Shown in pieces: positions 33,812 through 36,536 of a stretch of 36,536 nt of DNA. Position numbers and translations under genes: made by a program. Positions within the stretch are counted from its first letter, which is position 1; every line of letters starts with the position of its first letter. The notes below the pieces were generated by a model. That model searched no databases and had not been told where the DNA came from. It saw nothing but the letters and a program-made list of their open reading frames with translations. The DNA comes from Accumulibacter sp. (GTDB taxonomy: Bacteria > Pseudomonadota > Gammaproteobacteria > Burkholderiales > Rhodocyclaceae): NCBI GenBank assembly GCA_031257115.1, contig JAIRPF010000159.1, forward strand, positions 1-36,536. The letters run 5' to 3'.

Positions 33812-35431
33812 ATGACGAACAGCCTGTACTTCGGCGACAACCTCGGCATTCTGCGCAGGCACATCGCGGACGAGTCCGTCGACCTGATCTACCTCGACCC
33901 GCCGTTCAACTCGAAGCGCGACTACAACCTCTTGTTCAAGACCCCCAAGGGACATGAGTCGGACGCGCAGATCACCGCCTTCGAGGATACCTGGCACTGG
34001 GGCGGACAGGCGCGGGACGAGTTCCGCGAAATCCTGAAATCCGGCCACACCGACGTCGCCGAAGTGATGGAAGCCCTGCGCCGTTTTCTGGGCGAGAACG
34101 ACATGATGGCCTACCTCACCATGATGTGTAACCGCCTGCTGGAAATGCGCCGCGTTTTGAAGCCCACGGGCAGCCTTTACCTGCATTGCGATCCGACGGC
34201 CAGTCATTATTTGAAGATCGTGCTGGATAGCGTGTTTGGGAAAGAGAATTTTCGGAATGAAGTAGTTTGGCAAAGAACAAATGCCCACAATTTCAAATCA
34301 CGCCAGTTTCCCCGTGTGCATGACATAGTGTTCATTTATACAAAGACGGGCAACTACCTGTTCAACCAGTTATATGGCGATTTTTCACCAAAACAGCTGG
34401 AACGATACGAGCAGGACCCCGAAACGGGGCGCATGTGTACCGGACAGGACCTCACGATTATCGGGGGCGATCCCTCCGAATGGCGTGGCACGACTCCCAA
34501 GCCGCCACGCGGATGGGGGTTGTGTTTGTCGGAAAGGGAAAGATTGTGGGATGAGGGAATGATCCTCAAGCGTCAGGACGGCTCACCCAGATTGGATGGG
34601 CGCAAAGTCTGGCTGGATGAAAAGGAAGGAGTGCCCGTTTCCGATTTGTGGACGGATTTGGGGCGTATTGCGAATACGAGCAAGGAACGCCTCGGCTACC
34701 CCACCCAAAAACCCCTCGCCCTGCTCGAACGCATCATCAACGCCTCCAGCAACAAGGGCGACATCGTGCTCGATCCCTTCTGCGGCTGCGGCACGGCGCT
34801 GGACGCGGCGGAGAAACTGAATCGCCGTTGGATTGGCATTGACATCACCCACTTATCCATCTCGATCATCGAAAAGCGATTGAAAGAGCGTTATCCCGGA
34901 TTGAGAGAAAAAGGCGCGTTCGAAGTCTTGGGCGTGCCGCGCGATCAGGAAGCGGCGCGCGATCTCGCAGCCCGCGACAAACACCAATTCCAGCTTTGGG
35001 CGTGCTCGCTCGTTGGCGTGCAACCCTACAAGGGCGGCAAGAAAGGCGCGGATCAGGGCATCGACGGATTGGGTTTCATCGAGGTCTCGAAAGGAAAAAC
35101 CGAGAAAGTGCTGGTGAGCGTCAAGGGCGGCGATCATATTGGCCCGGCGATGGTGCGCGACCTCAAGTGCACGGTGGAGCGCGAGAAGGCGGCCATCGGC
35201 CTGTTCGTCACGCTGGTCGAACCCACCAAGCCGATGCAGACCGAGGCGGCGGCGTCCGGACATTACGAAAGCCCGCACCACGGCGCGTTTTCGAGAATCC
35301 AGATTTTGACCATCGAAGAATTGCTGAACGGCAAACGCCCCGCCTGGCCCGATCTTTCACAGGGCGGCATGACGTTCAAGAAAGCGAAACGCGAAGAGGA
35401 GAGCGCGGATCAAAAGCCGTTATTTCCGTAA
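33812..35431 (+). CDS. DNA methyltransferase with C-terminal nuclease-like domain
   Basis: The 539-residue protein starts at ATG 33812 with GGAAG eight bases upstream. The amino-methyltransferase catalytic motif DPPF is at 29-32 and the S-adenosylmethionine motif DPFCGCGT at 321-328, the beta-class order of N6-adenine or N4-cytosine enzymes. Between them (about 135-285) lies a variable target-recognition region. After residue 395 comes GADQGIDGLGF and VLVSVKGG: D418, S436 and K438 fit a Mrr-like PD-(D/E)xK core with Ser at the usual Glu/Gln position. Similar fusions are frequent in environmental bacteria. Whether it cleaves DNA is unknown. No separate restriction gene is adjacent. Confidence 0.85.
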   Translation: MTNSLYFGDNLGILRRHIADESVDLIYLDPPFNSKRDYNLLFKTPKGHESDAQITAFEDTWHWGGQARDEFREILKSGHTDVAEVMEALRRFLGENDMMAYLTMMCNRLLEMRRVLKPTGSLYLHCDPTASHYLKIVLDSVFGKENFRNEVVWQRTNAHNFKSRQFPRVHDIVFIYTKTGNYLFNQLYGDFSPKQLERYEQDPETGRMCTGQDLTIIGGDPSEWRGTTPKPPRGWGLCLSERERLWDEGMILKRQDGSPRLDGRKVWLDEKEGVPVSDLWTDLGRIANTSKERLGYPTQKPLALLERIINASSNKGDIVLDPFCGCGTALDAAEKLNRRWIGIDITHLSISIIEKRLKERYPGLREKGAFEVLGVPRDQEAARDLAARDKHQFQLWACSLVGVQPYKGGKKGADQGIDGLGFIEVSKGKTEKVLVSVKGGDHIGPAMVRDLKCTVEREKAAIGLFVTLVEPTKPMQTEAAASGHYESPHHGAFSRIQILTIEELLNGKRPAWPDLSQGGMTFKKAKREEESADQKPLFP

Positions 35432-35520
35432 GGCTTCGCGCGGTTGGCGGGGCTGGGGATTTCGTGAAACGTGAAGAGAGGGGGAAGGGAGAAGGGTGAA
35501 ACCGGTTGGATGGGGATTTC

Positions 35521-35555
35521 GTGAAAGGTGAAAGGTGAAAAGTGAAACGTGGAAC
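35521..35555 (+). repeat. Five tandem copies of a 7-bp unit GTGAAAN
   Basis: GTGAAAG, GTGAAAG, GTGAAAA, GTGAAAC and GTGGAAC run without gaps. The same unit forms the array at 2620-2647 in the opposite orientation. Confidence 0.85.
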
Positions 35556-35647
35556 ACCAATCTCTCATACCGGCGTGAGCCGGAATTCATGAACTCCATC
35601 GATGGCGGCGGCATGACGGGAACGGCGGAAAGCGGTAAAAACCCGTC

Positions 35648-35667
35648 ATTCCCGCGAAAGCGGGAAT
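35648..35667. repeat. dRS3-like repeat
   Basis: ATTCCCGCGAAAGCGGGAAT is a perfect ATTCCC-N8-GGGAAT palindrome, preceded by GTC and followed by CCAG as in the copy at 29329-29348. Confidence 0.85.
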
Positions 35668-35753
35668 CCAGAAACGCACACTCCGGCGCGAAGCGCCGCA
35701 TCATTGACGTGGAAACAAGGGCGTGAAATGTGAAGGAACACGGTGAAACAACG

Positions 35754-36536
35754 ATGAGCGAAAATGACGTTACGTCTAAACCCAATTACGAGCGCAGATG
35801 GATAGTGGTATCCGGAACGCTATTGGTATTGTTGCTGGTTTTGAGGTTTGGAATCATCCAACCACTTTTTTACCGCCCCGTTCAAGTCACGCGCGGGCCG
35901 TGGCAGGTGCTTGATCCGGGTAAGCCAGTGGAACCGTTGAAGTTTGAGGTAGTGGAGGAAGGCACGGGGGCAGCGGTGGAACCGGGGGATTTGGTTCAGA
36001 TATCTCTCTGGTTGTGGTCAGCTAAGGAAGAAAAACTTGAACGGCAGAACGACGATTGGTGGGTATGGGTTGGATTCCGTACAAAAAAAGAAACGCCGTT
36101 CCATTCCATTAACACAAGGTTGATAAGCGCATTCATTGGTATAAGAGAGGGAGGAGGGATAAGATTTTTTGAATCACCGCACCAAAGCATTGATGCAGGA
36201 AAGGTGTATATCAATCCATTTGGGAGTTATAGCCTTTACGCTAACAGTAAAACCGGATATCCAAACACATCGAGATCGATATATATCCCCACGAGTTCCG
36301 GCCACACCGTCGCCCACATCAAAAAAGTTTTCAAAGGCCAACTGAAATACCGCACGACCCACCTTTATGACGATTCGTGGTTCCATCGCTGTTATAACTG
36401 GTTTTCGTGTGAGTATACGAATACGCCGCGCGAAATCTGGTGTGATGAAGCACTTTACGAAGGAATAAGCGCCGATGGCAGACAGGCAAGTTTTAAATAT
36501 GGGCCGGTAACTACGCCCGGCAAGGGGGTAACTTGC
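35754..36536 (+). CDS. Membrane-anchored FKBP-like protein, cut by the window edge
   Basis: The frame is open from ATG 35754 to the last base (261 codons, no stop), so the C-terminus is missing. Residues 16-35 form a membrane helix (WIVVSGTLLVLLLVLRFGII) after a short cytoplasmic tail. Residues 64-85 (FEVVEEGTGAAVEPGDLVQI) match the start of FKBP peptidyl-prolyl isomerase domains (EEGTG...GDLV), and SAFIGIREGGGIRFF near 125-140 resembles their G-M-R-E-G-G segment. The rest is unfamiliar, with aromatic residues and four Cys (HRCYNWFSCEY, IWCDE, and the last codon). It is AT-richer than the housekeeping genes. No clear Shine-Dalgarno was found. A catalytic isomerase is uncertain. Confidence 0.6.
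   Translation, partial: MSENDVTSKPNYERRWIVVSGTLLVLLLVLRFGIIQPLFYRPVQVTRGPWQVLDPGKPVEPLKFEVVEEGTGAAVEPGDLVQISLWLWSAKEEKLERQNDDWWVWVGFRTKKETPFHSINTRLISAFIGIREGGGIRFFESPHQSIDAGKVYINPFGSYSLYANSKTGYPNTSRSIYIPTSSGHTVAHIKKVFKGQLKYRTTHLYDDSWFHRCYNWFSCEYTNTPREIWCDEALYEGISADGRQASFKYGPVTTPGKGVTC

Larger units (their letters stand above)
35432..35753. other. Repeat-filled gap before the FKBP-like gene
   Basis: No gene was seen in 322 bases. GTGAAA-type 7-mers are scattered over 35464-35506 and 35709-35750, with a regular array at 35521-35555. A dRS3-like repeat lies at 35648-35667 and a CGGCGC/GCGCCG hairpin at about 35683-35697. Confidence 0.6.

Noticed and set aside
35432..35753. CRISPR-like array from the regularly spaced GTGAAA units
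   Set aside because: Units are 7 bp and directly tandem, without spacers, and no cas genes are present.
33812..36536. A multi-gene defence island around the methyltransferase
   Set aside because: Only the fused methyltransferase is defence-like; neighbours are a DUF2138 protein and an FKBP-like protein with no known defence link.

Overview
The window looks like part of a betaproteobacterial chromosome, probably from the Rhodocyclales/Sterolibacteriaceae neighbourhood. The evidence is high GC, ribosomal protein S1 and AcnB sequences of betaproteobacterial type, the syntenies aroA-cmk/rpsA/ihfB/lapA and yceD-rpmF-plsX-fabHDG-acpP-fabF-ygfX, and an aconitase of the AcnB class. The taxonomic placement is inference from remembered protein similarity.

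Layout. (1) 1-250, minus strand: a strong rRNA-type promoter with an UP-like AT tract and a boxB/boxA leader point off the left edge, so a 16S rRNA gene should lie just outside the window. (2) 374-2046, minus strand: a lower-GC accessory patch with two decayed fragments of a large calcium-binding (RTX-like) protein family, a three-helix membrane protein and a small unknown protein. (3) 2661-7540, plus strand: a fused aroA-cmk gene, rpsA, ihfB, a terminator, lapA and an unknown PH-like membrane protein; lapB, the usual partner of lapA, is absent here. (4) 15761-7676, minus strand: a fatty-acid/phospholipid synthesis cluster (yceD, rpmF, plsX, fabH, fabD, fabG, acpP, fabF) followed by ygfX and a LysR regulator. 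Hairpins separate acpP from both neighbours. (5) 15904-24094, plus strand: maf/yceF, a PIN-PhoH ATPase, a Tat-exported transglutaminase-fold protein lacking the catalytic Cys, an IS1595-family transposase remnant, an orphan nucleoside-type ABC permease, and acnB. (6) 28928-24449, minus strand: sbcD-sbcC. (7) 28929-30830: a repeat-rich zone around a frameshifted two-helix membrane gene. (8) 30831-36536, plus strand: a LacI-family regulator, an orphan yfaA-like gene (DUF2138), a DNA methyltransferase with a nuclease-like C-terminal domain, and the start of a membrane-anchored FKBP-like protein that runs off the right edge.

Most genes are ordinary housekeeping functions: aromatic amino acid precursors and CMP kinase, translation, envelope lipid synthesis, nucleotide-pool hygiene, TCA cycle and double-strand-break processing. 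The unusual layer is repetitive. A degenerate 9-bp unit (consensus near CKCCGTGNN or its complement) occurs in at least eleven intergenic places, several times as inverted pairs. It also enters coding sequence in frame at the end of maf and in the middle of the yfaA-like gene. A 7-bp unit (GTGAAAN) forms short arrays in the aroA leader and upstream of the FKBP-like gene. dRS3-like palindromes and a GC-rich hairpin repeat cluster near 29.3-30.4 kb and 35.6 kb. No tRNA, CRISPR array or complete mobile element was seen, and no clearly new multi-gene defence or secretion system could be supported.
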